From positions 1-32,368 of the IMG/VR virus record IMGVR_UViG_3300048827_000008: a stretch of DNA of 32,368 nt, one strand, 5' to 3'. Origin of the DNA: a virus. A model generated the notes under the pieces. It did no database searches. It was not told where the DNA came from and saw only the letters and a list, made by a program, of their open reading frames with translations. Shown here piece after piece: positions 22,187-31,576 of the stretch (positions are counted from its first letter, which is position 1; each line of letters begins with the position of its first letter). Position numbers and translations under genes: made by a program.

Positions 22187-22659
22187 TACCAGTCACCCCC
22201 TCCGCCGGCAGGTAACGGTGTCGGAGCTTTCGCACCGTAGTAGGCGGTCGATGCCTTCGTGAGGCCACTCAGGAATGAACCGATTCCGCTCATTGTTCCC
22301 GAGAACGCCGCAATCTTCCCGTAGTAGCGTTGCATCGCAGCCTCTTCAGTCCCAGCCTCTTCGATCTGTACGCTTTCCTTGGCTCCGCGCGCCACCGTTG
22401 CTGCCATGATGAGTAGCGGCGACCCTGAAGCAATGTCCACGCCAGCGGCGGCATACCGGCCTGCCTGAGTGCCAACTAAGGAAGAAAACTTTTGCTGATT
22501 CGCTTCCACTTGATCCCGCATATTCTCAAGCGTGATGTCGGCGTTGTAGTCGTCGGCTGCCTTCTGTTTCTGGCCGGACTCATATCCCCCGAATCCGCTC
22601 ATCACTGAAGAGAGAACACCCACCCCAAAGTTGGCTCCCGATATGGATTGCGGCGTCAT
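22186..22659 (-). CDS. internal virion protein, gp14-like
   Basis: 157 residues; the start overlaps the previous stop as ATGA. A Gly-rich hydrophobic N-terminus (SISGANFGVGVLSSVMSGFGGYESGQ) precedes a helical middle (ITLENMRDQVEANQQKFSSLVGTQAGRYAAAGVDIASGSPL) typical of the small ejection protein of T7-like phages, which inserts into the outer membrane. 'GRYAAAGVDI.SGSPL' is a common signature of this group. The second half has another Gly/Ser-rich hydrophobic region. Confidence 0.75.
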   Translation of the reverse strand: MTPQSISGANFGVGVLSSVMSGFGGYESGQKQKAADDYNADITLENMRDQVEANQQKFSSLVGTQAGRYAAAGVDIASGSPLLIMAATVARGAKESVQIEEAGTEEAAMQRYYGKIAAFSGTMSGIGSFLSGLTKASTAYYGAKAPTPLPAGGGGDW

Positions 22660-23093
22660 AGCTGTACCTCAAAGATACGCGCGTACATGGAGCAGGTTTC
22701 TCCGGAAGGGCCGAACTTCCTCATCGTTCCCTCGTAATCGAACCCAAGATGACGGAACAGGCGCTCAGAAACTCCCCGAGCGCAGGTAGCCTGAACTCTC
22801 TGGAATTCTCCGACGCTCACGAGAAGGGGAAGTTTTGCTCGCATAGCACGCAAGCACGTCAGGAGATGCTCTCGGAAGAAACGAGTCGGAAGCAGCCACG
22901 CTTCGCCACGGTGCCATTGGAGATTCACAATCCCTCCCGCAAAGACTGGTTCCCCATCGACAATCAGGCAAAGAGAAGAGCTTCCTGAAGTAAAGTAGGA
23001 GCGCCGATCAAGCAACGCCGCGAGTGCCGGCGAAACTCCAGCAAGAAGCTTGTCTAGGTGCTCGGGATTGAGTGCCACTACTTCGTATGTCAT
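22656..23093 (-). CDS. GNAT-fold protein in the gp13 position
   Basis: 145 residues. The fold pattern is that of an N-acetyltransferase: VFAGGIVNLQWHRGEAWLL strands, a helix with LTCLRAMRAK, and the C-terminal SERLFRHLGFDYEGTMRKFGPSGETCSMYARI. Proteins of this shape often occupy the position of T7 gp13 in podoviruses. The usual acetyl-CoA Q/RxxGxG/A loop is not clear, so activity is doubtful; a structural or morphogenetic role is as likely. It overlaps the gp14-like gene as ATGA. Confidence 0.7.
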   Translation of the reverse strand: MTYEVVALNPEHLDKLLAGVSPALAALLDRRSYFTSGSSSLCLIVDGEPVFAGGIVNLQWHRGEAWLLPTRFFREHLLTCLRAMRAKLPLLVSVGEFQRVQATCARGVSERLFRHLGFDYEGTMRKFGPSGETCSMYARIFEVQL

Positions 23094-23094
23094 A

Positions 23095-26000
23095 TCAATC
23101 CTGATTCGCGGAATCGCGCCAAACCAGACCTCGCAAAGTGAACGGCAGGGGATCGCTCTGGGTCACATAAAACGTCGATTCGTCGCTCCAGTCGTCGTCC
23201 ATATCGCGCGTCAATTCAAGTGTACTCATTGCCGGAGGTTGCAACATTGTTCCCGGCCCGTAAGTGATGTCGTACATGTGGGCAGGATCGGTCCCGTACT
23301 CCCCCCCCATCGACTGATACACACTCAGCGTAACCCGATTGAGCTTTTGCTTCATACCCCGCGTCGTAGATCCCTGCGCGGACATCACAGGATTTGTCGG
23401 TCGAATCGTTATCTGGTAGGGAATCCCGATGGTGATGAGGTTGGAGAAGTAGGGAAACACTACCGTATCCGAGGTCACTATCGTCGGCTGAAGAATCACT
23501 GCACCGTCGCCCACCGCCACAACCTGTTGACCGAGAAGGTAGCTCATCCCAGTCACCTGATTGGTCACCTCCCGGACCGTTCCACCGCCCGTATAGACGC
23601 CAAACAAAGTTGAGTCCATTCCAACCAACTGGAATTCGTTTAGAACTGCATTGACCACCGTGTAGGCTTGAGTCGCATCCTGATTGATTTGCGTCATGCC
23701 TTCTACGCCCGATATCTGCACCGTCATTCCGTCTGTAAAACTGTGACCGGGAGCCTGGACCTCAACAGGAGTTCCATTGTTGATTCCCGTGATGGCCACA
23801 GGTGGCAATCCTTGCCACTGCTGACCACAGTTCACAAAGAAGGCATTCGAGAGTTGACCGAACAATTCTTGCGGCATGAAGTATTCGACGTACCGCATTG
23901 TCACGCCATTGATGGTCCGGTTGACGACAACGGAGATTTGATCCTCTATATTCGCTCCGCTGATGACCGCAACAGATTCAATGCTTCCCCCTTGGGTTTG
24001 CATATTTATGCGGAACCACGCATACACCTGATCCTGCGTGTTAAAGACAAGTCCGATCATTTGCCCATCATTGCGCACGGCCCAGAAAATCGGATAAGGC
24101 TCCGCCTGAAACGCGGTCTGTGCGATGCCGGATTGAGCCGAGGACGGACCTAGAGTTATGTTGCGGTTGAGGCGTGTCAGGTCGAAGTTGTCCCACTGGT
24201 TAGACACGAAGTTGAAGACCAAGAATGTCACGATTCTGGTGGACCGAGAGACGAAAATTGCTGATCCATTCACCAGTTGCGGCTGCAAGGGACTGACCCC
24301 GAGGTTGCTTTGCAGGGCCGCATTTACATTGGTTTGGCTCAGGGACGATCCGTTCGATCCCTCCACAACCCACACGCCTCCAGCACTGCCGATCAATAGA
24401 GCGTTGGGGGTTCCAATCATGCTGAGGAGTTGGTTTAGTTTGTTCGCAACCAAGGTGTATTGGAAAGCGTAATCGTCTTCGTTGGGATCGCAGATGAAAT
24501 CGTAGTAATCATCTTGAACACTGCCATTGATCTGCACGGGATTGTTGTCGCTTCCTCCGATGGTCAAGCGCTCTTGGTAGAGAGTTCCGCAAGCTGGATA
24601 GTCTCCCGCCGCTGCGAAGAATGGAAAGACCGCGACTGCAAATCCACCGCTCACATAGGCTAAGTATCCGGTGGTATCGACTAGATTCCCGGTGTTGGCG
24701 TCAAGAAGGTCGAAAGAGCAAGTCCCGTCGCCATTGTTCACAAAACTATCGACGTAAAATTCCCCTTGATTAAGTTCGACCATCCCGCCGATGAGATTCA
24801 TGTAGATTCGCTGATTGTTGCTAAAAACTGTAGTGGTCGCCGCAATCGTAACGACACCAGGGTTTGCCTTCGTGATCCCGGTGATCGACTGTCCGAGGCC
24901 GTTGTATCCGGTCTTCACAACGTCCAAAGTTCCGCGATATGTGGAACCATTGCCTAATGTTCCGGGGAGCGCTGGTGCATACTGCCATGAATTAGCGGCG
25001 AGTCTTTTAATCTGCGCCGGCGGATAGTTGGGATGGAAGACCCACAACACGTCCGCGCTTTGCGTTGAGCAATCGAGAGCGAATAGGTCGGCCTCGGCAT
25101 ACGGCGTGGTTAGCTCAATCGGCGGTTCCGCGAGGCTGGTTCCGTCTTCCCAAAACGCCGAGTTCCACGACAGTCCTGTCGCTCCAAAAACTAGAGGGAA
25201 TTCATCGAATTGGTTGTTTGCGGTACATTCTGCTATCCAGTTTTGCGTGTTCCATCCCAGGGGGGCGTAGACAAGAGAAGGTACTGCGATCCACGGAGCC
25301 GCATAATAAAGAGCATTCGGAGTTACCGTCCAACCCGATAAAAGAACCTGGTTGCTCGTCGAAGCATTCAGTTCCGATAAAGCTCTAATTGCAGTCTCAA
25401 TCAGGTTTGCAGCGTTGTTCGCTGCCGTTGTTTTAGCCAGCGCGATATTGATGCCTTGGTTTGGCGAACTCCCGGTAATCGTGACGCTAAGAACATCAGA
25501 AGTATTGGTCGTGAAAGTAATTGGAACTGTCTGAGCATTAGCCGTTCCGTAGGGCGCCGCGATGTAGAGTCCCTTGCGGTTTGGAGTCTGCCCTATGAAA
25601 GCAAAGAATGGACCCACCAGTGACAGGTTTGCAGCGACATACGCAGTCGCCGGATCATAGTTGAGGGCAGTGGGAAGAGTGACCGCCAGCCCCAAAGACC
25701 ATGATCCTTCGCTCGCCCCTTCCCAGATACGGATAAGTCCCGCTGAGAGTTCGAGGATCGCCCCCTGAATTGTCGAAAACTGGAACGGGACGAGACGACT
25801 TTTTCCGCTCGAACCCGTCATCATGCTCTCGCTTGCGATAGTCTGCGAGTTGTTTACTATGTAGGTTCCCGTATAGCCAAGCCCCGAACCCAGAGCAGTG
25901 ATGACGGTTCCCGCGGCGATGCCTGTTCCGTAGAGCGTCTGCCCAACACGGAGGCTCCCCTGCGCTACGGCTGTCACGGTGAGGGTCGTAGTGGCGATTG

Positions 26001-26214
26001 ATCCGGTGAACATAGAACCGCCGCGGGCGGAAACCCCAGCGAAGTAGGTTCCGGGCATCTTCTTGGCACCGCCCTCGACGAGCGGTACGGCGTTTTCTAA
26101 AATTTTGCAGGCAGAATTATACTTGGCGATGTCATCTCGGAAGTCTACGAGAGGACTGCACTCCCCGGTGTTAAATGATTGACGTACAACGGCTAGCTTT
26201 CCACCACTAGGCAT
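23095..26214 (-). CDS. tail nozzle protein, gp12-like, with inserted domain
   Basis: 1039 residues; the start follows GGAGAGTCT. The opening ([51 protein letters not shown]) is the typical start of phage tail-tube/nozzle proteins of the T7 gp12 type, where SPL...R.D...Y..G......N..P...G...RRPGT is conserved. Residues 70-133 form a foreign-looking beta module. The chain then resumes with [29 protein letters not shown], as in family members. Near residues 815-890 ([36 protein letters not shown]) lies a domain often annotated in phages as FCCH-like. The protein forms the tail end through which DNA leaves. Confidence 0.8.
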   Translation of the reverse strand: MPSGGKLAVVRQSFNTGECSPLVDFRDDIAKYNSACKILENAVPLVEGGAKKMPGTYFAGVSARGGSMFTGSIATTTLTVTAVAQGSLRVGQTLYGTGIAAGTVITALGSGLGYTGTYIVNNSQTIASESMMTGSSGKSRLVPFQFSTIQGAILELSAGLIRIWEGASEGSWSLGLAVTLPTALNYDPATAYVAANLSLVGPFFAFIGQTPNRKGLYIAAPYGTANAQTVPITFTTNTSDVLSVTITGSSPNQGINIALAKTTAANNAANLIETAIRALSELNASTSNQVLLSGWTVTPNALYYAAPWIAVPSLVYAPLGWNTQNWIAECTANNQFDEFPLVFGATGLSWNSAFWEDGTSLAEPPIELTTPYAEADLFALDCSTQSADVLWVFHPNYPPAQIKRLAANSWQYAPALPGTLGNGSTYRGTLDVVKTGYNGLGQSITGITKANPGVVTIAATTTVFSNNQRIYMNLIGGMVELNQGEFYVDSFVNNGDGTCSFDLLDANTGNLVDTTGYLAYVSGGFAVAVFPFFAAAGDYPACGTLYQERLTIGGSDNNPVQINGSVQDDYYDFICDPNEDDYAFQYTLVANKLNQLLSMIGTPNALLIGSAGGVWVVEGSNGSSLSQTNVNAALQSNLGVSPLQPQLVNGSAIFVSRSTRIVTFLVFNFVSNQWDNFDLTRLNRNITLGPSSAQSGIAQTAFQAEPYPIFWAVRNDGQMIGLVFNTQDQVYAWFRINMQTQGGSIESVAVISGANIEDQISVVVNRTINGVTMRYVEYFMPQELFGQLSNAFFVNCGQQWQGLPPVAITGINNGTPVEVQAPGHSFTDGMTVQISGVEGMTQINQDATQAYTVVNAVLNEFQLVGMDSTLFGVYTGGGTVREVTNQVTGMSYLLGQQVVAVGDGAVILQPTIVTSDTVVFPYFSNLITIGIPYQITIRPTNPVMSAQGSTTRGMKQKLNRVTLSVYQSMGGEYGTDPAHMYDITYGPGTMLQPPAMSTLELTRDMDDDWSDESTFYVTQSDPLPFTLRGLVWRDSANQD

Positions 26215-26247
26215 AGACTCTCCTATTTACATTATTATTTATTCCTG

Positions 26248-26994
26248 CTACCAGCGGAAATAGCGGCCGGCGTCTACCCAGGATGTGCTCCCGGCTTCGT
26301 CTTCGCTGAAATCGAGGCATTCGTTCTGGGCCTCGGCAGAATTCAAGCTGTCTTTGTACATCTGCTGCATCAGTTCAAACTTCGATTTGTCCTCCGTGAC
26401 GCCGATCGACAACTCCATCGCCAATCGATTACAGAGGCAGTTCACGAATCCTGGCATCAGTTGTGTGTAATCGGAGATCAGTCGGATGTAGTTAATCATC
26501 GCCGGACCCCGGAAACCCATGTAATCCGTGAGCGCGTACCTCCCCGCAGGAAAGGGCAAGGAATACGGTGTCGGCGGGCATGTGATCGGCGACGACCAGC
26601 CAGCGGTAAGAGTCTCGATGACGTAAGGAGTGTCGTAGGGCCAGAACGGAGGATCTTCCCGCCTATACCATCCTTCGCCCTCTGGACCCCAGAGCCAGGC
26701 GAAGTGGTGTCTGTCCCTGGGGCGCTTGTGCGGGCGCACGAATCGGAGGAGGTCAGAGGGTAGAGCCCATGCAGCCTTGTAGGAATAGAGGGGGATGACT
26801 GGGCTTAGCTCAAGCTGGACTCGAGTCTTGGCGAATTTCCAGTCGCGCTCCGCCATTACCTCTCCAAACACGAAATCCCAAACCGCGAGACACTTAACGG
26901 CATTGGGGGAATTCTCGTTGACATTTGTAATTTGCCCACGAGCTCCTATTCTCCCCAGTGCAACATTACATATGCTGGTTTGTGAATAATTCAC
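26248..26994 (-). CDS. tail adaptor protein, gp11-like
   Basis: 248 residues from GTG 26994, after GGAGGAAGC. The protein starts MNYSQTSICNVALGRIGARGQI and continues NENSPNAVKCLAVWDFVFGEVMAERDWKFAKTRVQL, the usual layout of the tail tubular protein A family (T7 gp11), which joins portal and nozzle. A longer middle segment rich in Pro/Trp (RPRDRHHFAWLWGPEGEGW, PPFWPYDTPYV) departs from the shortest family members. The C-terminal helix (NRLAMELSIGVTEDKSKFELMQQMY) is also typical. The start overlaps the 3' end of the HNH gene by 29 bases. Confidence 0.85.
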   Translation of the reverse strand: MNYSQTSICNVALGRIGARGQITNVNENSPNAVKCLAVWDFVFGEVMAERDWKFAKTRVQLELSPVIPLYSYKAAWALPSDLLRFVRPHKRPRDRHHFAWLWGPEGEGWYRREDPPFWPYDTPYVIETLTAGWSSPITCPPTPYSLPFPAGRYALTDYMGFRGPAMINYIRLISDYTQLMPGFVNCLCNRLAMELSIGVTEDKSKFELMQQMYKDSLNSAEAQNECLDFSEDEAGSTSWVDAGRYFRW

Positions 26995-27487
26995 GCTTCC
27001 TCCGTCGCATCTGGTGAAGGCTTATGAACTGGCAGTTCATGCAAAGGATACGGAATCCGGAAGGGAATCCTTCTCTCTTTAGCCACTGGTAGAAATTTAG
27101 TCCCGCGTTGAGCCTGATACTTTTTCTATGTGCGTTTCCTCCTCCATCAATGTGATCCACACTTAAACATGGAATCCTGTCCTCGTTGCACAACGCACAC
27201 TTCATCGTACCGTGGCTATACTTTTCTACCACTAACGTCTTCAGTTTAACCTTGTGCCGCCGAGAATTCTCTTCAACACGAGACTTCTTGACTGGATCAG
27301 CACGATTGGCCCGATCTCTAACTCGGGCTTTTTCGCGAAGTTCCTCAAGATGTTTTTCTTTATAGGTTTGGATGTAACCGAGAAATCTTTCGCGGACTTC
27401 AGGACGCTTTCTATACTCTCGCTGATAGTCTCTCGCGTATGCCCTAGCAGCATCTTTCTGGGATTCAGATTTATCGCCGTAGTTCAA
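26966..27487 (-). CDS. HNH homing-type endonuclease
   Basis: 173 residues, starting at TTG 27487 after GGGGGCAGG; no in-frame ATG occurs until residue 95. The basic N-terminal 90 residues (YARDYQREYRKRPEVRERF) probably bind DNA. The HNH core is complete: CALC (97-100), SVDHIDGGGNAHR (D111, H112, H120), NFYQWLKREGFPSGFRILCMNCQ (C149, C152). These selfish or recombination-promoting nucleases cut DNA and are common between structural genes. Overlap of its 3' end with the tail adaptor gene suggests insertion into an existing operon. Confidence 0.85.
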   Translation of the reverse strand: MNYGDKSESQKDAARAYARDYQREYRKRPEVRERFLGYIQTYKEKHLEELREKARVRDRANRADPVKKSRVEENSRRHKVKLKTLVVEKYSHGTMKCALCNEDRIPCLSVDHIDGGGNAHRKSIRLNAGLNFYQWLKREGFPSGFRILCMNCQFISLHQMRRRKRELFTNQHM

Positions 27488-27495
27488 CCTGCCCC

Positions 27496-27951
27496 CTACG
27501 CCGGGACAGTTGCAGTCTCGGCAGTATTCCTGTGACTCTTGTTGTGGACTCTAATGGCGTACAGGTTCGGAAGAACCTCACCGCATGTTTTGCAGGTGAA
27601 TGTCTTGCCCTTCTTCTTCCCCCGTTTTTCGATCACAACCGACTCGTCAGAAACCACTTCCTCGACGGCCTCAGTCTTGTGAACAGACCTCTTGTGAACA
27701 GACCGGGTGTGAGTTCCAAGATCATTCAGAGATTCGAAAGGCTTCTGGCATTGCTTGCAGATGAAACCGCCGGGAGCGGGACTAACTCCAGTTCCGGTCA
27801 TCGTTCGGTCGAACTCGAAAACGTAAATATTCCCGATCTTCATAACAGCAAGAGTACCGTCGTGCTCGATCTCATAAGTCTCGCCGGGATAGAACGAGAA
27901 ACACTTCGGACTATCCCATGCGAGAGAGATGCATTTGGCTTGCACCTTCAT
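27496..27951 (-). CDS. C2H2 zinc-finger protein
   Basis: 151 residues from ATG 27951, which overlaps the cement-protein stop as ATGA and follows GGTGGGGAAC; a longer reading from 27981 is rejected. Residues 1-50 look like a small beta domain ([27 protein letters not shown]). Two classical fingers follow: C65-x2-C68-x12-H81-x4-H86 and C120-x2-C123-x12-H136-x3-H140, joined by a charged linker with GKKKGK. C2H2 fingers bind DNA, RNA or protein; they are uncommon in phages. The position after the capsid genes says late expression. A 15-bp tandem repeat lies just after finger 1. Confidence 0.8.
   Translation of the reverse strand: MKVQAKCISLAWDSPKCFSFYPGETYEIEHDGTLAVMKIGNIYVFEFDRTMTGTGVSPAPGGFICKQCQKPFESLNDLGTHTRSVHKRSVHKTEAVEEVVSDESVVIEKRGKKKGKTFTCKTCGEVLPNLYAIRVHNKSHRNTAETATVPA
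27675..27704. repeat. perfect 15-bp tandem duplication
   Basis: TCTTGTGAACAGACC occurs twice without a gap (27675-27689 and 27690-27704). In the zinc-finger protein it adds one copy of RSVHK, giving three histidines spaced by five residues at the end of finger 1. Perfect identity suggests a recent slippage event. Confidence 0.8.
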
Positions 27952-28706
27952 TGTTCCCCACCTGTCTTGGGTCCAAACCATGAGGTCAGGTATCCCGTTG
28001 TCGCTGCGCCGCCGGCATTGGCCGCATACCAGCGCAGAAACTCCAGAATGGACGCTCCGTTGACGGGAATGAAGTAATGCGCTCCATTCACCCCCAACTG
28101 CGCCGCACTCAAGGTTCTCGCCGCGATGATGTTGGTTGCGGTGCCAATGAGTGCGCCCGTCGCCGATGACGTGAGAACAGAGAAGGCGATGCTGGTCGTC
28201 GCGGCCGTCAACATGGGCGCCGTGATGACCAGGTGAATCCCCATCTCAACCCCGCCATCCCCAACGACTTCAGGCGGGAAGGTGTAACCCTTCTCCGCGT
28301 AGGACGGGAACTGCGGAAGCCACGGGTAACTTGCCCCCGTATTCGGTGCCCCGAAGTCGAGTTCGTTGTTCGAGTACTGCGCGCTTCCCGTCAGAGCATC
28401 GCCTAGCGTGTTCGGTCCAAACGTCATGGCAGTGCCGCCGGAGACGGTTTGCGAGATGTTGACGATGTAGGTTGTGCCTCCACCAAGACCGATGCCGGTC
28501 CCGAGGGCGGTAATGAAGGTTCCGGCAGTGACTCCGGGACCATTCACACTCTGCCCAACCACGATCTGACCGGTGGTCAAGGTCGTGACAGTAAGGGTGG
28601 TTCCGGAGATGGCGCAACTGGAAGCTGCGTTGAGTGTCGAAGTGATCGGACCGGAGACGGAGGTTCCGGAGCCGTGCAACATTGCAACTGCATCTGTGAC
28701 TGGCAT
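27948..28706 (-). CDS. capsid cement/decoration protein, Bbp16-like, with inserted domain
   Basis: 252 residues; the start follows AAGGAGGGACAC. It lies directly after the major capsid gene, the place of the Bbp16 capsid cement protein of BPP-1-like phages. The C-terminal two thirds fit that family ([65 protein letters not shown]). Residues 31-95 ([49 protein letters not shown]) are a separate beta module that also occurs in the nozzle protein. The protein should stabilise the capsid from outside. Confidence 0.7.
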   Translation of the reverse strand: MPVTDAVAMLHGSGTSVSGPITSTLNAASSCAISGTTLTVTTLTTGQIVVGQSVNGPGVTAGTFITALGTGIGLGGGTTYIVNISQTVSGGTAMTFGPNTLGDALTGSAQYSNNELDFGAPNTGASYPWLPQFPSYAEKGYTFPPEVVGDGGVEMGIHLVITAPMLTAATTSIAFSVLTSSATGALIGTATNIIAARTLSAAQLGVNGAHYFIPVNGASILEFLRWYAANAGGAATTGYLTSWFGPKTGGEQ

Positions 28707-28716
28707 GTGTCCCTCC

Positions 28717-29763
28717 TTAGCTCAGGACCGTTTCGGTTGAGAGAATCTTTTCGGCGACGTAGATCGGAATGTTCTGGAACTTGGTCACCGACCGTCCAAA
28801 CACATCCGTCTCATTGGCGTTGAAATTGGTGTAGGCGTTGAGCTTCTGCGATACCGCGCGGATGTCGATTTGCGTCTTCAGCGCGCGGTTGACCAGAATC
28901 ACCGTGCCGGAGCCCTCACCGCCCCGTGGCAGTTGATTCTTGGCCGCGATAAAGACGTTCTCGTCGAAGTTGTTTGCGGAAAGGATCGTCGGATTGATGT
29001 TCGCGATGCGCTGCACGGCACGTTCATCAGCGATCTGGATTCCCATATACCAGGTCAGCAAAGTGCCGAGAACCTCGTACATGGCATTTATTCCTATCGT
29101 TCCGAGCGAACTAGCGAGTTGCTTGGTGTACTGCCCAAGGTCTTCCACACTCAAGCCAGCGGGCGTATTGGGAGGATAAATCCCGTACACCGAGTCGTCG
29201 CCGAACTCGATCATCCATGCGCTTGTAACAGAGCCATTGGTAGCGCCGCCCTTCCACACGTTCGGCTGCCAGCTCGTGTCTCCGTTTGGGTAGGATGCAG
29301 TGGTGTTGAAGCGGGTAGCCAGGCCATTGAATCCTCCGGGGTTGGTCGCCAGGTTTCCGTAAATCAGGTTGGACTCCATCAATTGAAACAGTCCCTCTAC
29401 GTGGTTCATGTCCTGGTCCGCTCGCCATGCGTTCGGATCGTTCTGGAGCATCCAGAGACCCTTGTCCACTTCGCTTCGATCCTCGAAAAGAGCGATGGGG
29501 TCGTTGATGGGAGTGTTCTTCGATGTCGTCGGCTTGATTCCCTCGTTCCAGCGGCGCGTCGAGGCCGTGGGAAGAGAATCGGTGCGGACGGCAATGTTCG
29601 AAAGGATGTTGTTTGAGGGTTTGAGTGGCATCATCCTGACCAGCGGTGTCATGCGGTCAAGGATGCGTGTGGGGAGAACGAATCTCGCCCCTGCATCGGC
29701 GGACGAATAATTCGCCACGATGTCGGTAAACGTGGAATATCCCAGTTGGGAAATATCGGCCAT
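28717..29763 (-). CDS. major capsid protein, epsilon15 gp7 / BPP-1 Bbp17-like
   Basis: 348 residues; the start follows a perfect AAAGGAGG. The N-terminal region ([40 protein letters not shown]), [15 protein letters not shown], and the C-terminal half ([54 protein letters not shown]) match major capsid proteins of podoviruses related to epsilon15 and BPP-1, which have the HK97 fold. Position between scaffold and cement genes supports this. No N-terminal cleavage motif is evident. Confidence 0.85.
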   Translation of the reverse strand: MADISQLGYSTFTDIVANYSSADAGARFVLPTRILDRMTPLVRMMPLKPSNNILSNIAVRTDSLPTASTRRWNEGIKPTTSKNTPINDPIALFEDRSEVDKGLWMLQNDPNAWRADQDMNHVEGLFQLMESNLIYGNLATNPGGFNGLATRFNTTASYPNGDTSWQPNVWKGGATNGSVTSAWMIEFGDDSVYGIYPPNTPAGLSVEDLGQYTKQLASSLGTIGINAMYEVLGTLLTWYMGIQIADERAVQRIANINPTILSANNFDENVFIAAKNQLPRGGEGSGTVILVNRALKTQIDIRAVSQKLNAYTNFNANETDVFGRSVTKFQNIPIYVAEKILSTETVLS

Positions 29764-29781
29764 GTCGAGCCTCCTTTAGGC

Positions 29782-30507
29782 TCAGGACTTTTTCGGAGGA
29801 GCGGGACTTTTCGAGTAGCCGATGAAGCTGGACTTCGCCGAACTCCGACTCATCCCTCCCTGTGGCGACTTGTCCTCGCCGGTCAGGGCAGCGAACTTTA
29901 AAAGCATCCTGATCGTGGTCGCCCGGTATGCCGAGTTCCCATTCTCGAACGCCTTGTCAAATTCGCCCTCTCCGTACTTGGTCCACATCCGTTTGGCCAG
30001 TTCCACGCTGGTATCAAACTTGTCGCCCAACTCGGTTCTGAGCTTCTGTTCATTGGTCGTAATTTCCTGCTGACGCTGCGCATTCGCAGCCTCCACAAGT
30101 TTCTGTATCTGAGCGTTAAAATCTCCGCTCAGTCCATCGGCTTGCGCGGCAGTAATACCACGCCTATGAAATTGGGTTTTCCAGAAGTTCGTCCACTCGG
30201 GGGCATTCTTGTCCTCACCTTGTAGTTTGTATTCACTGGGCTGTTTGGGTCGTCCCAAAGCGTCGTAGTAGAGGTTCCGGTCCTCATCGCTCGCGTCATC
30301 CGGCAGTTTGGGCACATAGTTGCTCAACTTTCCCTCCAGTTCGGAGACCTTCGACCGCACCGCAAGATCGTCTTTGGCAAAATCGCCAACCGTCTTGAAG
30401 GCTTTGAGGGCTTCGTTCTGTTTGAGATCGTCGGGCAGACCAGCGCGCCATCCCAGGGATTCCGTCTGTGTCTGAGAATCGTTCGTCGTTTGGGTATTGT
30501 CAGGCAT
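29782..30507 (-). CDS. capsid scaffolding protein
   Basis: 241 residues. The product is acidic, Gln-rich and mostly helical (MPDNTQTTNDSQTQTESLGW, then LPDDLKQNEALKAFKTVGDFAKDDLAVRSKVSELEGKL), with a long central helix (LVEAANAQRQQEITTNEQKLRTELGDKFDTSVELAKRM) and a basic C-terminus (SPAPPKKS) that should contact the capsid protein. The 'W...LPDDLK....L..F.....LAK.......KL' start is typical of scaffolds in this phage group. The gene is 18 bases upstream of the capsid gene. The binding site is weak (GAGAAAC). Confidence 0.85.
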   Translation of the reverse strand: MPDNTQTTNDSQTQTESLGWRAGLPDDLKQNEALKAFKTVGDFAKDDLAVRSKVSELEGKLSNYVPKLPDDASDEDRNLYYDALGRPKQPSEYKLQGEDKNAPEWTNFWKTQFHRRGITAAQADGLSGDFNAQIQKLVEAANAQRQQEITTNEQKLRTELGDKFDTSVELAKRMWTKYGEGEFDKAFENGNSAYRATTIRMLLKFAALTGEDKSPQGGMSRSSAKSSFIGYSKSPAPPKKS

Positions 30508-30538
30508 ATGTTTCTCGTTTCAATAGTACACCGTCGTG

Positions 30539-30727
30539 TCAAGTCCTCTTGACTGAAGGCGACTTGTCATAGTCGATCATCTGGTTCGGCGGTCGCTTCT
30601 TCTTCTTCCATTGGTCAAAGAGCGATCTGCGACTTGCCATAGCTGGCTTCGTGTCGTCGTCGAGCGCGGCATTCGAGGCATGACCAGTCGAGCCACCCTT
30701 GCCGCCGCCTTTTGCTCCACCAGCCAT
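30539..30727 (-). CDS. small Gly/Lys-rich protein, 62 aa
   Basis: Starts at ATG 30727 after GGAGTGACC; an in-frame GTG six bases upstream is less likely. The product begins with a Gly/Lys-rich run (MAGGAKGGGKGGSTGHASN) and ends basic (FDQWKKKKRPPNQMIDYDKSPSVKR). It is probably disordered. It lies between the decoration-like and scaffold genes in the head module; it may be a small head or DNA-binding component. No family is recognised. Confidence 0.55.
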   Translation of the reverse strand: MAGGAKGGGKGGSTGHASNAALDDDTKPAMASRRSLFDQWKKKKRPPNQMIDYDKSPSVKRT

Positions 30728-30735
30728 GGTCACTC

Positions 30736-31131
30736 CTACGAAGTCGGGGTTGTGTCTGCCGTCACACGCTGCACGTCGCCGGCAACCGAGTCCATGAACA
30801 GGAGAGCCGCCTTCAAGTTGACTACGGCGATTCCCGTCTTGCCAGTCACCTTGAAGGTAATGGTCTGCCCGGAACCGTTGTTGACGACAAAATGTTTTCC
30901 TGGAACCAGCGCCGGGAATATGGCGTTTGCCGCACCGCCCGCAAGGATCACGGAGTATACGGACCCTGCCGTTTCCTCGGGATTCATATTCCAGTCCGCA
31001 GTACCGGAAGCGTAACTGTGCGAAACATTCTTATCGACCATGAAGGTAGCCTTGCCAGCTTCCTGCGGATACCTAATTCCGCTAGGTCCCCCATACCGTT
31101 CATTGTCGTAATACGGCGCTGTTCCTGCCAT
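30736..31131 (-). CDS. head decoration/structural protein of unknown exact role
   Basis: 131 residues; the start follows AAGGAG with good spacing, one base after the Bbp19-like stop. The C-terminal half (GKHFVVNNGSGQTITFKVTGKTGIAVVNLKAALLFMDSVAGDVQRVTAD) is a beta domain seen in many phage fibre or decoration proteins, where 'NGSGQ.ITF...G.TGV.V..G....V..DG..V.R' is conserved. The N-terminal half has a Tyr/Gly-rich start (APYYDNERYGGPSGIRYP). Position in the head module suggests a virion surface protein. Confidence 0.6.
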   Translation of the reverse strand: MAGTAPYYDNERYGGPSGIRYPQEAGKATFMVDKNVSHSYASGTADWNMNPEETAGSVYSVILAGGAANAIFPALVPGKHFVVNNGSGQTITFKVTGKTGIAVVNLKAALLFMDSVAGDVQRVTADTTPTS

Positions 31132-31132
31132 G

Positions 31133-31378
31133 TCATTCTCCTTTTTGAATCATTCCAAAGTCTTTGTACAGCCCGTTGAAGGCACCGGCGTGCTCCGCGA
31201 TGATTACTGCCAGAGAGTATTCACCCAATCTCACCGGGTCATCCGCGTTCAGTGTCTTCCCAAAATGCCCCAGCGTCAAGATGTCTCCCAACACTATACG
31301 CCCCTCGGCCGTTCCGAAGACGTTCTTGTACCTCTGCTGCATGTCCTTTGCTTCCTGAAGAAGATCACGCTCCGGCAT
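31133..31378 (-). CDS. Bbp19-like small phage protein
   Basis: 81 residues; the start follows GGAGGCGGCG. The segment YKNVFGTAEGRIVLGDILTLGHFGKTLNADDPVRLGEYSLAVIIAEHAG follows the pattern of the Bbp19-like phage domain ('F.TP.G..VL.DL......F......D......EG.R...L.I'), typically encoded between portal and scaffold in BPP-1-like podoviruses. Function is not known; a virion assembly role is assumed from position. Confidence 0.7.
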   Translation of the reverse strand: MPERDLLQEAKDMQQRYKNVFGTAEGRIVLGDILTLGHFGKTLNADDPVRLGEYSLAVIIAEHAGAFNGLYKDFGMIQKGE

Positions 31379-31387
31379 CGCCGCCTC

Positions 31388-31576
31388 CTATATCTCAGAA
31401 AACTTAAGCCATTTTGAGATGCGAATCGGAATAATCCATCTCCAGATATAGAAATATCGTGCGTATTCCCGCCTCTCATATGGAACTGAGGCGGGATCTG
31501 ATGATACTAGCATCTTGCCCCAAAGAGAGTCTCCCAGATCCCGCATTCCCCTCCAACCTTTACAGCTAATCATCAT
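31388..31576 (-). CDS. small protein of unknown function, 62 aa
   Basis: ATG 31576 overlaps the portal stop as ATGA (a second ATG is at 31573). The product has a Trp/Arg/Tyr-rich C-terminus (VPYERREYARYFYIWRWIIP, then IRISKWLKF) and a Gly-rich start. Exact filling of the space between portal and Bbp19-like genes, with coupling, supports a real gene. No family is recognised. Confidence 0.5.
   Translation of the reverse strand: MMISCKGWRGMRDLGDSLWGKMLVSSDPASVPYERREYARYFYIWRWIIPIRISKWLKFSEI

Noticed and set aside
28870-29616. 248-codon plus-strand open frame
   Set aside because: Antisense to the major capsid gene.
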